64,000 nucleotides of DNA from Terriglobia bacterium (GTDB lineage Bacteria > Acidobacteriota > Terriglobia > JAIQFV01), in assembly GCA_028716525.1 (NCBI GenBank), contig JAQUPQ010000008.1, positions 47,448 through 111,447 of the forward strand, given 5' to 3'. A model generated the notes under the pieces. That model did no database searches. It was given only the letters and a program-made list of their open reading frames with translations, and was not told the DNA's origin. Below are positions 26,857-34,616 of the stretch, piece by piece. Within the stretch, counting starts at the first letter, position 1. Every line of letters starts with the position of its first letter. The position numbers and the translations under genes were made by a program.

Positions 26857-27570
26857 AGCGGGATGAAACTCAGCTACCCTGGCCTCGTGGGTCGCGTTGG
26901 CAGCGCGGCCTCGAGATGAGTAAATATTTTTCAGGCGAGTCCGGACAGCCGCGGGGTGGTCTGGCCGATGATGGCTTTTCGCCGCCACCTGTTCCCTGCC
27001 TCCTCGTCCGTGGACAGGTCAACGGCACGATCCTCTCGCGGCACCATCCTCGCAAAGGTGCCTAAGGTTTTCAAGATCAACTTGAAAGAGAACGTAGAAT
27101 TAAAGGAATATAACGTTAAGGTCAGTTTGTGACGCAACGACTTTGAGTGTTTCTACTCCGAAAATAGGTGTCGGGTGTCCCCGGCCCGTTCCCGGAGCGA
27201 AGCGCCGGGGCGGGCAGGTGCCGGGGAGAGTCTTTTAATCAGAAAACATCCGGAAGGTCCTCTGCGCAGTCTCGGCGACCTCGGCGCCTCCGCGGTGAAC
27301 AGTCGTCCAAAGACCGAATCATTTGTTTTCATGCCCCTGGGTGCCCCGATCTATCCAGGCATGAAGAACTTCCTCGAAAATAGCTTTGGTAGCGCCGGCA
27401 GTTCTCTATGCCGGCGATTATCTGTCGTCCGGATAGTGCTGCCCCGATGTATCGGGGTGGCTACCAACCCCCCATTTTCATGATCCCGGGTGCAAGGTCG
27501 GCGGACCGGCTCAAATACGTCCCGGGAGTGCCGGTTGAGGTAAAATGGTTTATCTGGAGGCTGAACGCAC
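26857..27570. other. intergenic region with repeat modules
   Basis: About 710 bp between divergent genes. 26857-27165 shows nothing recognisable beyond the probable promoter area. 27165-27240 is GC-rich with short inverted words. A GAC-CTCGGCGCCTCCGCGGTGAAC element end occurs near 27275-27300 and a 102-bp module at 27326-27427. No credible gene. Confidence 0.6.
27326..27427 (+). repeat. 102-bp GC-rich module, copy 2
   Basis: Same length and orientation as 14559-14660, nearly identical. Followed by CCCCGATGTATCGGGG, a short hairpin also seen after copy 1 in altered form. Confidence 0.85.
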
Positions 27571-28584
27571 ATGCCGGCCAATCTGACACCGCAGTATCTT
27601 GCCGCCGAGCAACGCTTCAAGGACGCCGTTTCTCTGGACGAAAAACTTGAAGCGTTGAAAGAAATGATGGCGGTGATCCCCAAGCACAAGGGTACCGAAA
27701 AGCTTCAGGCCGACCTCAAGCGCAAGTTCGCCAAGCTGCAAACGGAGGGCGAGAAGAAGCACGGGGCTTCCAAAGTCTCATCACTCTATACCGTGATTCG
27801 GGAGGGCGCCGGCCAGGTGGTTTTGCTGGGGGCGCCGAACGTCGGCAAGTCCTCTATCTTGGCGCGGCTCACGAATGCGACGCCGGAGATCGGGGACTAT
27901 CCCTTCACCACCCGCATGCCGCAGCCCGGCATGATGCCCTTTGAAAACATTCAAATCCAGATCGTAGACATGCCGGCCATCGCACCGGAGATTTATCATC
28001 CCTGGATGGGCAACATTGTGCGCCAAGCCGACGACACTTTTCTGGTGGTCGACCTTAGTAGCGACGACCTTCTGGACGAGGTCGACACGGTGCTTCAGCT
28101 CTTGAAAAGCTCGCATTTGGAACTTGTGAACGCCCTCCCGCCAAAATCTGAATCCGGATCCTCCCTGACATGTTGCCGCACGATGATCCTGGCTAATAAA
28201 TTTGATTCCGTAGCAGCTTCGGAGAACTTGAAAATCCTTCAGGAATTTTTCGGTTCCCAATTCGAGATTTTGCCGGTTTCGACGGTCTCCGGAGAGGGGC
28301 TGGAAGCGTTGCGTCAAAGGATTTTCCAAAGATTGGACATTATCCGAATCTATACCAAGGTCCCGGGGAAAAAACCTGATCTCACCGGAGCTCCGTTTGT
28401 TCTCAAAAGCGGAAGCACGGTGCTGGATTTGGCCCGCACGGTGCACCGCGAGTTCGAGCAGACGTTGAAGTTCGCCAAGGTCTGGAGCTCCGAGAAATCA
28501 AAACGCTCACTGAAATTTGACGGTCAGATGGTGGAACGGACACACCGGCTCGAAGATGGCGACATCCTGGAATTGCACGGATAG
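27571..28584 (+). CDS. DRG/Obg-like GTPase with C-terminal TGS domain
   Basis: 337 residues. A helical N-terminal part (residues 1-70) precedes the GTPase domain: G1 LGAPNVGKSSIL (about residues 88-99), a switch region with GDYPFTTRMPQPGMMPFEN, G3 IQIVDMPAI, and G4 LANKFDS. The C-terminus (about residues 265-337) is a TGS beta-grasp domain: FVLKSGSTVLDLARTVHREF and LEDGDILELHG. The layout matches DRG-type GTPases of archaea and eukaryotes and a scattered bacterial subgroup, which bind ribosomes or RNA. It is distinct from ObgE, which carries glycine-rich N-terminal repeats. The exact cellular role is unknown. Confidence 0.87.
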   Translation: MPANLTPQYLAAEQRFKDAVSLDEKLEALKEMMAVIPKHKGTEKLQADLKRKFAKLQTEGEKKHGASKVSSLYTVIREGAGQVVLLGAPNVGKSSILARLTNATPEIGDYPFTTRMPQPGMMPFENIQIQIVDMPAIAPEIYHPWMGNIVRQADDTFLVVDLSSDDLLDEVDTVLQLLKSSHLELVNALPPKSESGSSLTCCRTMILANKFDSVAASENLKILQEFFGSQFEILPVSTVSGEGLEALRQRIFQRLDIIRIYTKVPGKKPDLTGAPFVLKSGSTVLDLARTVHREFEQTLKFAKVWSSEKSKRSLKFDGQMVERTHRLEDGDILELHG

Positions 28585-28597
28585 CTGAAAGAGCCGT

Positions 28598-28744
28598 TCA
28601 CCGCAGAGACGCAGAGGGCGCAAAGTTAACGCAGAGGTTTAATGGCAGGGCCATGGACACATTTATTCAGAGGATCTGAGTGACAGTTTTTAATCCTCAT
28701 TCTTTCTCTGCGTAATCTCTGTGCCCTCTGCGTCTCTGCGGTAA
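28598..28744. repeat. TIR-bounded element, TCACCGC(A/G)GAGACGC type, copy B
   Basis: Left TCACCGCAGAGACGCAGAGG near 28598-28617 and right CCTCTGCGTCTCTGCGGT near 28725-28742 are near-perfect inverted terminal repeats around a 100-bp AT-richer centre. Same family as 7733-7872. It lies just past the TGS GTPase stop. Confidence 0.8.
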
Positions 28745-28812
28745 GATTTTTACGTTTTCAGAAAGGTGAGAGATGCTCCTGGTGATTCTCGGATGTACCG
28801 GTACGCTCTTCT

Positions 28813-29382
28813 CTATCTCTTGTAGGTTCCCATCAAATTGCCATCGGCAAGGATATGACCTTGTAGGGCCTTCAGCAACTCGCTTCGCCGGGCTCCTTGC
28901 CCCAGTGAAAGAGTTGTATCCAACGCATAAAGCCTGAAGAAATAGCGGTGGGCACTCCCCGGTGGCGGGCAAGGTCCCCCGTAACCGGATTGACCGAAAT
29001 CGTTTCTGCCGACAACGGTCGCGGCCGTTTTGCCCGCCGCACTCGAGTGTCCCTCCGGCAGGCCACGTGAGTCGGGCGGGATGTTATAAACCACCCAATG
29101 CCCGAAAGTGCCCATGGGAGCATCCGGGTCTTCGGTAATCAACGCGAAAGTTCGAGTCCCAGCTGGAGGATCGGCCCATTGGAGTGAAGGCGAGACATTT
29201 GATCCGTCGCAAGTAAACCGAACGGGAATCGAGGCGTTGTTTTGAAATGCCGTCGAGGTTAACCGGAGCTTTGACGTGTTCGGCGCAGGTCCGGTCTCTC
29301 GATTCCCACAAAACACCGTGATCAAACAGATACCCGCCAAGCCGATGGTCCAGCCCAAACTTATGAGAATTTTTCGAATCAT
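28813..29382 (-). CDS. PEBP / YbhB-YbcL family lipoprotein
   Basis: 189 residues. The N-terminus is a signal peptide with a lipobox-like end (LITVFC followed by Gly, about residues 20-26), suggesting a lipid-anchored periplasmic protein. The rest is the phosphatidylethanolamine-binding protein fold: SIPVRFTCDGSNVSPSLQW, FALITEDPDAPMGTFGHWVV, then YGGPCPPPGSAHRYFFRLYAL. Bacterial members bind small anionic ligands; the function is not settled. Confidence 0.9.
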   Translation of the reverse strand: MIRKILISLGWTIGLAGICLITVFCGNRETGPAPNTSKLRLTSTAFQNNASIPVRFTCDGSNVSPSLQWADPPAGTRTFALITEDPDAPMGTFGHWVVYNIPPDSRGLPEGHSSAAGKTAATVVGRNDFGQSGYGGPCPPPGSAHRYFFRLYALDTTLSLGQGARRSELLKALQGHILADGNLMGTYKR

Positions 29383-29557
29383 GTGCGTTCCCCAAGAAAC
29401 TCAAACTTGCGTTGCGGTTGCTATCCAATTTTTCCAACCGACCGGTCAGTCAAATGAAATTCGATTGTTGACTACGGTTCCATGGTAATCCAAGGGGAGA
29501 TTCAACTGCAAATGACACGGCTCCACGATCATCCGTTTGAAATGGGCCAGGGCATTT

Positions 29558-30907
29558 TCAGACAATTTCCTGCGGGTTTGAAGCGCGGGAGGTGCGGATC
29601 CACACAAAATAAACGCCGATGCCAATGACCAGCGTAATCAGGCCTCCGAAGATGTATTTTGCGCCCGACGTCAGAAAAATATACAGCCAACCGAGCAATG
29701 CCACGGCACTCGGCAGAGGATAGAGGGCCATGCGGAACGAGTTGGCTGCCGGTCGGGCGCGCCGCATCAACTGGACTCCAATAATCTGAGCGACGAATTG
29801 GACCAGGATGCGGGTGGTGATCAGGGCTTTGATCACCTCATCGAGTGAAAAGAAACTTGCGGCTAAAACCACCGCACCCAGGGAAAGAAGGGATACGTGG
29901 GGAAAATCGCCCCGTCGGTGCAGGCGGGCAAAGGCTGAGAAGAAATAGCCGTCACGAGCCGCGGCGTAGGGAATCCGGGAATACCCGAGCATCAGGGCAA
30001 ACACCGAAGCCAACGCCGTCCACAAAATCATGACCGTCATCACCACTCCACCCCCACGGCCGTAAATCCGTTCCATGAATTCCGCGGCGATAAAGGGCGA
30101 TCGTATGGCTTGTTGCCACGGTACGACGCCGATGATGCAGATATTCATTGCCAAATAAACCAGCGCAATTGAAATCACTGAGATGAGAATTGAGCGGGGA
30201 ATGGTTCGGGAGGCGTCACGAACCTCGTCGCCGATATAACACACGCTGTAGTAGCCCATAAAATCATACATGGCAATCAGCATGGCGGAGCCCAAGCCGA
30301 GCACAAATCCCCTGGAAAAATCAAAGGCGTGCGGAGGAAATGCAAAAGCCATGCGATGATCGAAGTGTCGAAGACCGGAGATCATGACCACGGCGATCGT
30401 TAGAACCATTCCTGCCCACAACACCACCATCAACCGGCTGATGGATGAAATTCTCCGGTACAACAAAACAATCGTCAGCAATCCGACGGCAGCGGCCGCC
30501 AGCTTTATTTGCAAGGGAGTCAGTGGAACAAGGTAGGTCAGGTATTGCGCGAATCCAATATTTCCCGAGGCAATTTCCAGAGGACCGGAAAGAATGAATT
30601 GCCAAATGAACAGAAACGGTAGAAGGCGTCCCAGGGAGGTCCGTCGGTACACGACGCGCAAATATTCAAGCGTGCCCCCGGAGGAGGGAATGGCCGAAGA
30701 AAGCTCCGCCCAAATCAAACCGTCGCACCACGCCAAAACCGCCCCGGCAATCCAGCCCAACATGGCTTGCGGGCCGCCCATGGCGGCCAGGATCAGCGGG
30801 ATGGTGATGAACGGCCCGACCCCCACCATGTTGGACATATTCATGGCGGTCGCTTGCAACAGGCCAAACGAGCGGCGCATCGGGGACGAGAGATCAGAGG
30901 AGCTCAT
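29558..30907 (-). CDS. APC-superfamily amino acid permease
   Basis: 449 residues with about twelve membrane segments. The first helix motif (NMVGVGPFITIPLILAAMGG, residues about 25-44) is the unwound substrate-binding helix of APC transporters. Later segments include YDFMGYYSVCYIGDEVRDAS and SRTIPRSILISV, typical of the superfamily. It probably imports or exchanges amino acids or amines; the specificity cannot be read. It lies alone, convergent with the PEBP gene. Confidence 0.87.
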   Translation of the reverse strand: MSSSDLSSPMRRSFGLLQATAMNMSNMVGVGPFITIPLILAAMGGPQAMLGWIAGAVLAWCDGLIWAELSSAIPSSGGTLEYLRVVYRRTSLGRLLPFLFIWQFILSGPLEIASGNIGFAQYLTYLVPLTPLQIKLAAAAVGLLTIVLLYRRISSISRLMVVLWAGMVLTIAVVMISGLRHFDHRMAFAFPPHAFDFSRGFVLGLGSAMLIAMYDFMGYYSVCYIGDEVRDASRTIPRSILISVISIALVYLAMNICIIGVVPWQQAIRSPFIAAEFMERIYGRGGGVVMTVMILWTALASVFALMLGYSRIPYAAARDGYFFSAFARLHRRGDFPHVSLLSLGAVVLAASFFSLDEVIKALITTRILVQFVAQIIGVQLMRRARPAANSFRMALYPLPSAVALLGWLYIFLTSGAKYIFGGLITLVIGIGVYFVWIRTSRASNPQEIV

Positions 30908-30998
30908 GAATCAAGATTCTAGGTTTAAAGGGCAGGCATCCGAAAAAAATTCTCTTACGTCAACCGCGATGCACAAATCGCATCGCGGCTACCAAAAC

Positions 30999-31295
30999 TC
31001 ATCCCCCCGCAATGGCCCCCACAATCATGAACGGCTCTCTTCCAGTGGCGACTGCCTCGGGAAGGGGCGCATCCGGAGATTCGTGGGAGAGATCTTCTTC
31101 GCAAGCAAAGAAGCGAATGAAGGGTCGGCGCTTGAGGGTGACATGATCACGAATGGTTCCGCGCAGCACCGGATAGCGCGCTTCCAAGGCATCGAGGACG
31201 GACCGCTGGGATACGACTCCCGCCACTTCAAGCTGGACTTCATCACCCACGTGGGCCAGCGTGCGCAAATGTTGAGGTAGCGTAACACGAATCAT
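30999..31295 (-). CDS. MoaD/ThiS-like beta-grasp protein
   Basis: 98 residues with the ubiquitin-like fold pattern ([36 protein letters not shown]) and a C-terminus ending exactly in GAIAGG, the diglycine tail on which MoaD and ThiS are adenylated and thiocarboxylated as sulfur carriers. The ATG at 31295 overlaps the TGA of the preceding Asp-box gene as ATGA, showing translational coupling; the longer open frame upstream lies inside that gene. No MoaE, ThiF or ThiG is adjacent. Function is inferred from fold and tail only. Confidence 0.8.
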   Translation of the reverse strand: MIRVTLPQHLRTLAHVGDEVQLEVAGVVSQRSVLDALEARYPVLRGTIRDHVTLKRRPFIRFFACEEDLSHESPDAPLPEAVATGREPFMIVGAIAGG

Positions 31296-32470
31296 GACAA
31301 CGTCTGCGCCTCGACGGAAAGAACAGCGGGCAAATCGCGAACAATGGGCGCCCAGTGGTCGCCGGCATCGGCCGTGCCATACACCTGGCCGCCGGTGGTC
31401 CCGAAATAGACGCCGCACTTATCCAGCGAATCGACCGACATGGCGTCGCGCAACACGTTCACATAACAGTTGGCTTGCGGCAAACCATTCGTAAGGGCTT
31501 CCCAATCGTTGCCGCCCTTTCGGCTGCGGTAGACGCGAAGCTTCCCGTCCATGGGATAGTGTTCCGAATCGCTTTTAATGGGAACCACGTAGATGGTTTC
31601 GGGATCGTGGGCGTGAACGTCGATCACAAACCCAAAATCGGTCGGCAGGTTTCCACTGACCTCCTGCCACGAATCGCCGGCGTTGTCGGTGCGCATCACA
31701 TCCCAATGCTTTTGCATGAACAATACGCCCGGGCGTGTAGGATGCATCGCGATGTGATGAACACAATGGCCGACCTCGGCATTCGGGTCGGGAATGTATT
31801 GTGACTTCAACCCGCGATTGATGGGTTTCCAATTTTTTCCGCCGTCGTCGGTTCGAAAGGCACCGGCCGCCGAAATGGCGATATACATCCTCTTGTCGTT
31901 GCTGGGATCCAGCAGAATGGTGTGAAGGCACATTCCTCCGGCGCCGGGCTGCCACTGTGGTCCGGTGCCGTGGCCGCGCAATCCGGCCAGTTCCTGCCAG
32001 GTCGTTCCTCCATCCGTCGACCGGAACAAGGCGGCATCTTCCACACCCGCGTAAACCGTATCGGGATCTTTGGGCGAAGGTTCGAGATGCCACACCCGCT
32101 TGAATTCCCAGGGACGCGGCGTGCCGTCGTAATGCTGGTGTGTCGTGAGGGGTTTGCCGGTTTCGGGAGATGTGTCGTAAACAAATTTATTGCTCTCGCC
32201 ATGAGGAAAACCTTGGGCGTCTTTGGTCACTCCGCCACCGGGCGCCTCCCAGGTTTTTCCGCCGTCGCTGGAGCGCTGGATGACTTGCCCGAACCAACCG
32301 CTGGTTTGCGAGCAGTAAATCCTGTTCGGATCGGCCGGTGAACCCTTCATGTGATAAATCTCCCAGCCTGCAAAGTGGGGACCGCTGACATCCCACTTCT
32401 CGCGCTTTCCATCCGATTCCAATATGAATGCACCTTTCTTGGTGCCGACCAGCAGCCGCACTCTGCTCAT
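31292..32470 (-). CDS. Asp-box (BNR) repeat propeller protein
   Basis: 392 residues with at least six Asp-box-type repeats (for example [57 protein letters not shown]), which build a beta-propeller of sialidase/Vps10/YCF48 type. The sialidase catalytic Arg triad cannot be recognised, so glycosidase annotation is not justified. No signal peptide: the N-terminus [19 protein letters not shown] starts directly with a blade, suggesting a cytosolic protein. Start ATG 32470 is preceded by GGAAGAGGAGAAAGG. Its stop overlaps the start of the MoaD-like gene. Confidence 0.8.
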   Translation of the reverse strand: MSRVRLLVGTKKGAFILESDGKREKWDVSGPHFAGWEIYHMKGSPADPNRIYCSQTSGWFGQVIQRSSDGGKTWEAPGGGVTKDAQGFPHGESNKFVYDTSPETGKPLTTHQHYDGTPRPWEFKRVWHLEPSPKDPDTVYAGVEDAALFRSTDGGTTWQELAGLRGHGTGPQWQPGAGGMCLHTILLDPSNDKRMYIAISAAGAFRTDDGGKNWKPINRGLKSQYIPDPNAEVGHCVHHIAMHPTRPGVLFMQKHWDVMRTDNAGDSWQEVSGNLPTDFGFVIDVHAHDPETIYVVPIKSDSEHYPMDGKLRVYRSRKGGNDWEALTNGLPQANCYVNVLRDAMSVDSLDKCGVYFGTTGGQVYGTADAGDHWAPIVRDLPAVLSVEAQTLS

Positions 32471-32753
32471 GCCTTTCTCCTCTTCCTGATTCGCAAATCC
32501 CGGACGGTGTCCGAGCTCCACGGATCATCAGATTGTGAATGATCACCAAGGACAAGTGCTCTCCGACTATCTCAGATGAGATACCCACCGCGTCCTAGGA
32601 TCGTTTGTTGTTTTTGGGCTTTGAAGCCGCTGGGCAAACCTTACCGATTTCAAAGGAAAGATGCAAGCAAGAATTCGTCAAAAAACTCACCACGGAGAAG
32701 CCTACCGCGACGGGCTATAAGTGGAATTTTGGGATGAATCGAGGAGAGCCCGC

Positions 32754-32873
32754 CCGATGAATCGGGGCAGGAGGAACCGCTCCGAAAATAGTCCCGGAGG
32801 GACGGCGTTCAGTAGCCCGGGGTGTGAGCCCCGGGAAAGGGCGCGTTTTAACGACGGAGCCCCGAAGGGGCGA
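32754..32873 (+). repeat. 120-bp GC-rich module, copy B
   Basis: Matches 15016-15135 over the full 120 bp with few differences. It ends in GGGGCGACAG, which is shared with the next module. Confidence 0.85.
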
Positions 32874-32930
32874 CAGATAATCGCCGGCAAAAAGAACTGC
32901 CGGCGCTACCAAAGCTATTTTCGGGGCAGG
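32871..32930 (-). repeat. inverted partial copy of the 102-bp module
   Basis: Reverse complement of roughly the last 60 bp of the modules at 14559-14660 and 27326-27427. Its outer end lies 9 bp from the 3' end of the tRNA-Leu gene. Confidence 0.85.
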
Positions 32931-32939
32931 ATGAAAATT

Positions 32940-33026
32940 TGGTGCCGAAGCGGGGACTTGAACCCCGACCCCCCGGAAGGGACTACACCCTGAATGTAGC
33001 GCGTCTGCCAATTCCGCCACTTCGGC
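32940..33026 (-). tRNA. tRNA-Leu (anticodon CAG)
   Basis: On the minus strand an 87-nt gene folds as a class II tRNA: acceptor GCCGAAG with CTTCGGC, D-loop AATTGGCAGAC, anticodon stem CTACA/TGTAG with loop TTCAGGG (anticodon CAG), a long variable arm and the T-arm GGTTCAAGTCC. The CCA end is encoded (32940-32942). It reads leucine CUG codons. Confidence 0.97.
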
Positions 33027-33100
33027 ACGGGCAGCAGATTTTGTCACCGCGGAAAAAGTTTGTCAATCAGCCCTGCCCATAAAAGTAAGCCCACATGGAG

Positions 33101-33403
33101 TTAGGCGCCCCCAGTCTTATTTGATTTTCCTGGAAGCTGGGCGCTATGCCAAACCGCAACAATCCAAATCGTGCTCCCCACGGTACGGTAAAAGAAACGA
33201 TATGGTGACACAATGATTTCCCGTTGTGGCAAATCAGGAAACTCGGGAATGGTTCTTCCGGAATGGGGGAACTTCACCAACCTCCTGAGGAGAGTCTCCG
33301 CTCGTCGTCGAAATCGCCGAGCGGCGGAAGGATTGTCCCGGCGTATGAAATCCACCGCCGCAAGAAACTGGATCCTGGCCGTTGATGTAAATAGAACCTT
33401 CAC
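33101..33403 (-). CDS. RelE/ParE-type toxin
   Basis: 100 residues: MKVLFTSTARIQFLAAVDFI, then ARRFRRRAETLLRRLVKFP, GRTIPEFPDLPQREIIVSPY and YRFFYRTVGSTIWIVAVWHS. This is the ParE/RelE fold. ParE-like members poison gyrase and RelE-like members cut mRNA on ribosomes; which applies is not clear, though the PxxREIxV and YRFFYR pattern favours the ParE branch. It starts 3 bp after the stop of the Phd-type antitoxin, forming an intact pair. Confidence 0.88.
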   Translation of the reverse strand: MKVLFTSTARIQFLAAVDFIRRDNPSAARRFRRRAETLLRRLVKFPHSGRTIPEFPDLPQREIIVSPYRFFYRTVGSTIWIVAVWHSAQLPGKSNKTGGA

Positions 33404-33406
33404 GGC

Positions 33407-33682
33407 TCATTCTCTCTGGAGGAGCGCGTCGGCCTCCGCAAGCACAGACTCCAGATCGTATCCTTCTCCAGCCGCAATTTCCTTGTCTCCCCGTGCCAAA
33501 AGGCGCAGAAGTTCCCGCTCGTGCTCGCCTCGCTCATAGGCCTCAGTACTCTGCAGCACCGCCGCGGCCCGACCCCGCTGCGTAATGAAGAAGGGCTGCT
33601 TGGATTCCCGCACACGTTTTAGCACTGTTGCGGAATCCTGGCGGAGATCAGTGATGGGGATGATATGCGGCACTTTGCTCAT
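33407..33682 (-). CDS. Phd/YefM-family antitoxin
   Basis: 91 residues from ATG 33682, chosen because GGAGG precedes it. The N-terminal DNA-binding part reads VPHIIPITDLRQDSATVLKR, followed by QPFFITQRGRAAAVLQSTEA; the C-terminal part (LLRLLARGDKEIAAGEGYDL) would wrap and neutralise the toxin. Such antitoxins also repress their own operon. Paired with the downstream RelE/ParE toxin. Confidence 0.9.
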   Translation of the reverse strand: MSKVPHIIPITDLRQDSATVLKRVRESKQPFFITQRGRAAAVLQSTEAYERGEHERELLRLLARGDKEIAAGEGYDLESVLAEADALLQRE

Positions 33683-33867
33683 TTGTCTTACCTCCAAAGA
33701 TACAGTTAAACGTATCATTAAAGATAACAAAGAACAAGGCGCCATTCCCACCGTGATACGATCCTCCAAAAGGTTGGTGCATGGACCCCAGCAATCATGG
33801 ACCCCAACAATCTGCGCCGAAAATGGCCGTCATGCTTTGGCAGGCCCGGCGAACGCTCTTCTCGCCT

Positions 33868-33960
33868 GGTGATCTCTTAATGTCCCTTCTCAATGATGGC
33901 GAGGTTGCCTGTCATCCCTTCATCATTAGGGAATTGGCATCTGGACGTCTTCATGACCGG
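33868..33960 (+). pseudogene. VapC (PIN-domain) toxin fragment
   Basis: The plus-strand frame reads DLLMSLLNDGEVACHPFIIR then ELASGRLHDR, closely resembling the segment of VapC ribonucleases that normally reads LLxxGEVLxHPFVIGELALG. The start with the first catalytic Asp and everything after this segment are missing. The match ends exactly where the repeat word GTAGCGCAGCCGAGTCC begins (33961), also found near 14825. A truncated remnant. Confidence 0.7.
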
Positions 33961-34161
33961 GTAGCGCAGCCGAGTCCGCCTGGGTGGACGAAGGCTGCGG
34001 CCCTTGCGAGCGGTCGCGAGAAACCTTGCTGACCAGCACGATCCATCCATTCTGCACGGAAGAACCCCGCGCTGGATAAAACACGGGCGGGCTACCCGCT
34101 TCGCACGGCAGAAATCGATTCGCAGCGCTGGTATCAGGTATAATAATGGCGAGGCTTTCAA

Positions 34162-34353
34162 ATGTCTAAGCGAAACCCCACCATTCCACCCAATCCGGTC
34201 GTGGAGGCCTACAAGAAAGACATTGACATGACCTTGGTCCGGGAAAATCTCCGCCTCACCGTCGAAGAGAGACTCCGAAAGCTGATGCGACTCCAGGAGT
34301 TCGCCGAAGAACTGCGGCGAGCGAAGAAGAAATCTGGAATGGAATCTCGATGA
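34162..34353 (+). CDS. small conserved helical protein, probable orphan antitoxin-like partner
   Basis: 63 residues with the pattern NPVVEAYKKDIDMTLVRENL then RLTVEERLRKLMRLQEFAEE. I recognise this pattern from small proteins that usually precede a nucleotidyltransferase-like gene starting with an overlapping ATGA. Here the ATGA overlap exists (ATG 34350), but the following frame ends after 35 codons (34457) and from about 34395 is made of GC-rich repeat sequence. The partner therefore appears to be lost. Function unknown; pairing from memory of genome context. Confidence 0.6.
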   Translation: MSKRNPTIPPNPVVEAYKKDIDMTLVRENLRLTVEERLRKLMRLQEFAEELRRAKKKSGMESR

Positions 34354-34457
34354 CGGATCAAAGAATCATTACCACTGCAGCCCGCACGCAAAAACCGCCG
34401 GCCTCAATCCGCCACGGCGGAGGCCGGCGCTACCAACACAGAAATATTCGTGCCTGA
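34350..34457 (+). pseudogene. truncated partner gene overwritten by a repeat
   Basis: Starts ATGACGGATCAAAG overlapping the upstream stop, but becomes a GCCGGCCTC...GAGGCCGGC hairpin repeat (34398-34431) and stops at 34457. Only about 14 codons look original. The rest of 34458-34616 shows no gene. Confidence 0.45.
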
Positions 34458-34616
34458 TCCCATCAACTGCCTTCTTCTCCTCCAAGTGAAACCGATTCTC
34501 AATCGGTGGGTGCTTTGATATCATGAACCCCGTTTAGTGCATCTCTACTTGAGATGATTTCTTGCACCATCTTCTGATCGACTTTCTTAGAAATCCGGAA
34601 AGGCAGTCTTCATTTC

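Larger units (their letters stand above)
32471..32939. other. intergenic region ending in composite repeats
   Basis: 32471-32690 is the leader of the Asp-box gene with no gene seen. A CTCACCACGGAGAAGCC element-end fragment occurs near 32688, followed by the 120-bp module (32754-32873) fused directly to an inverted 60-bp part of the 102-bp module (32871-32930). No credible coding sequence. Confidence 0.6.

Noticed and set aside
31292..32470. Sialidase annotation for the Asp-box protein
   Set aside because: Asp-boxes are structural; the catalytic arginine triad and acid residues of sialidases could not be recognised.
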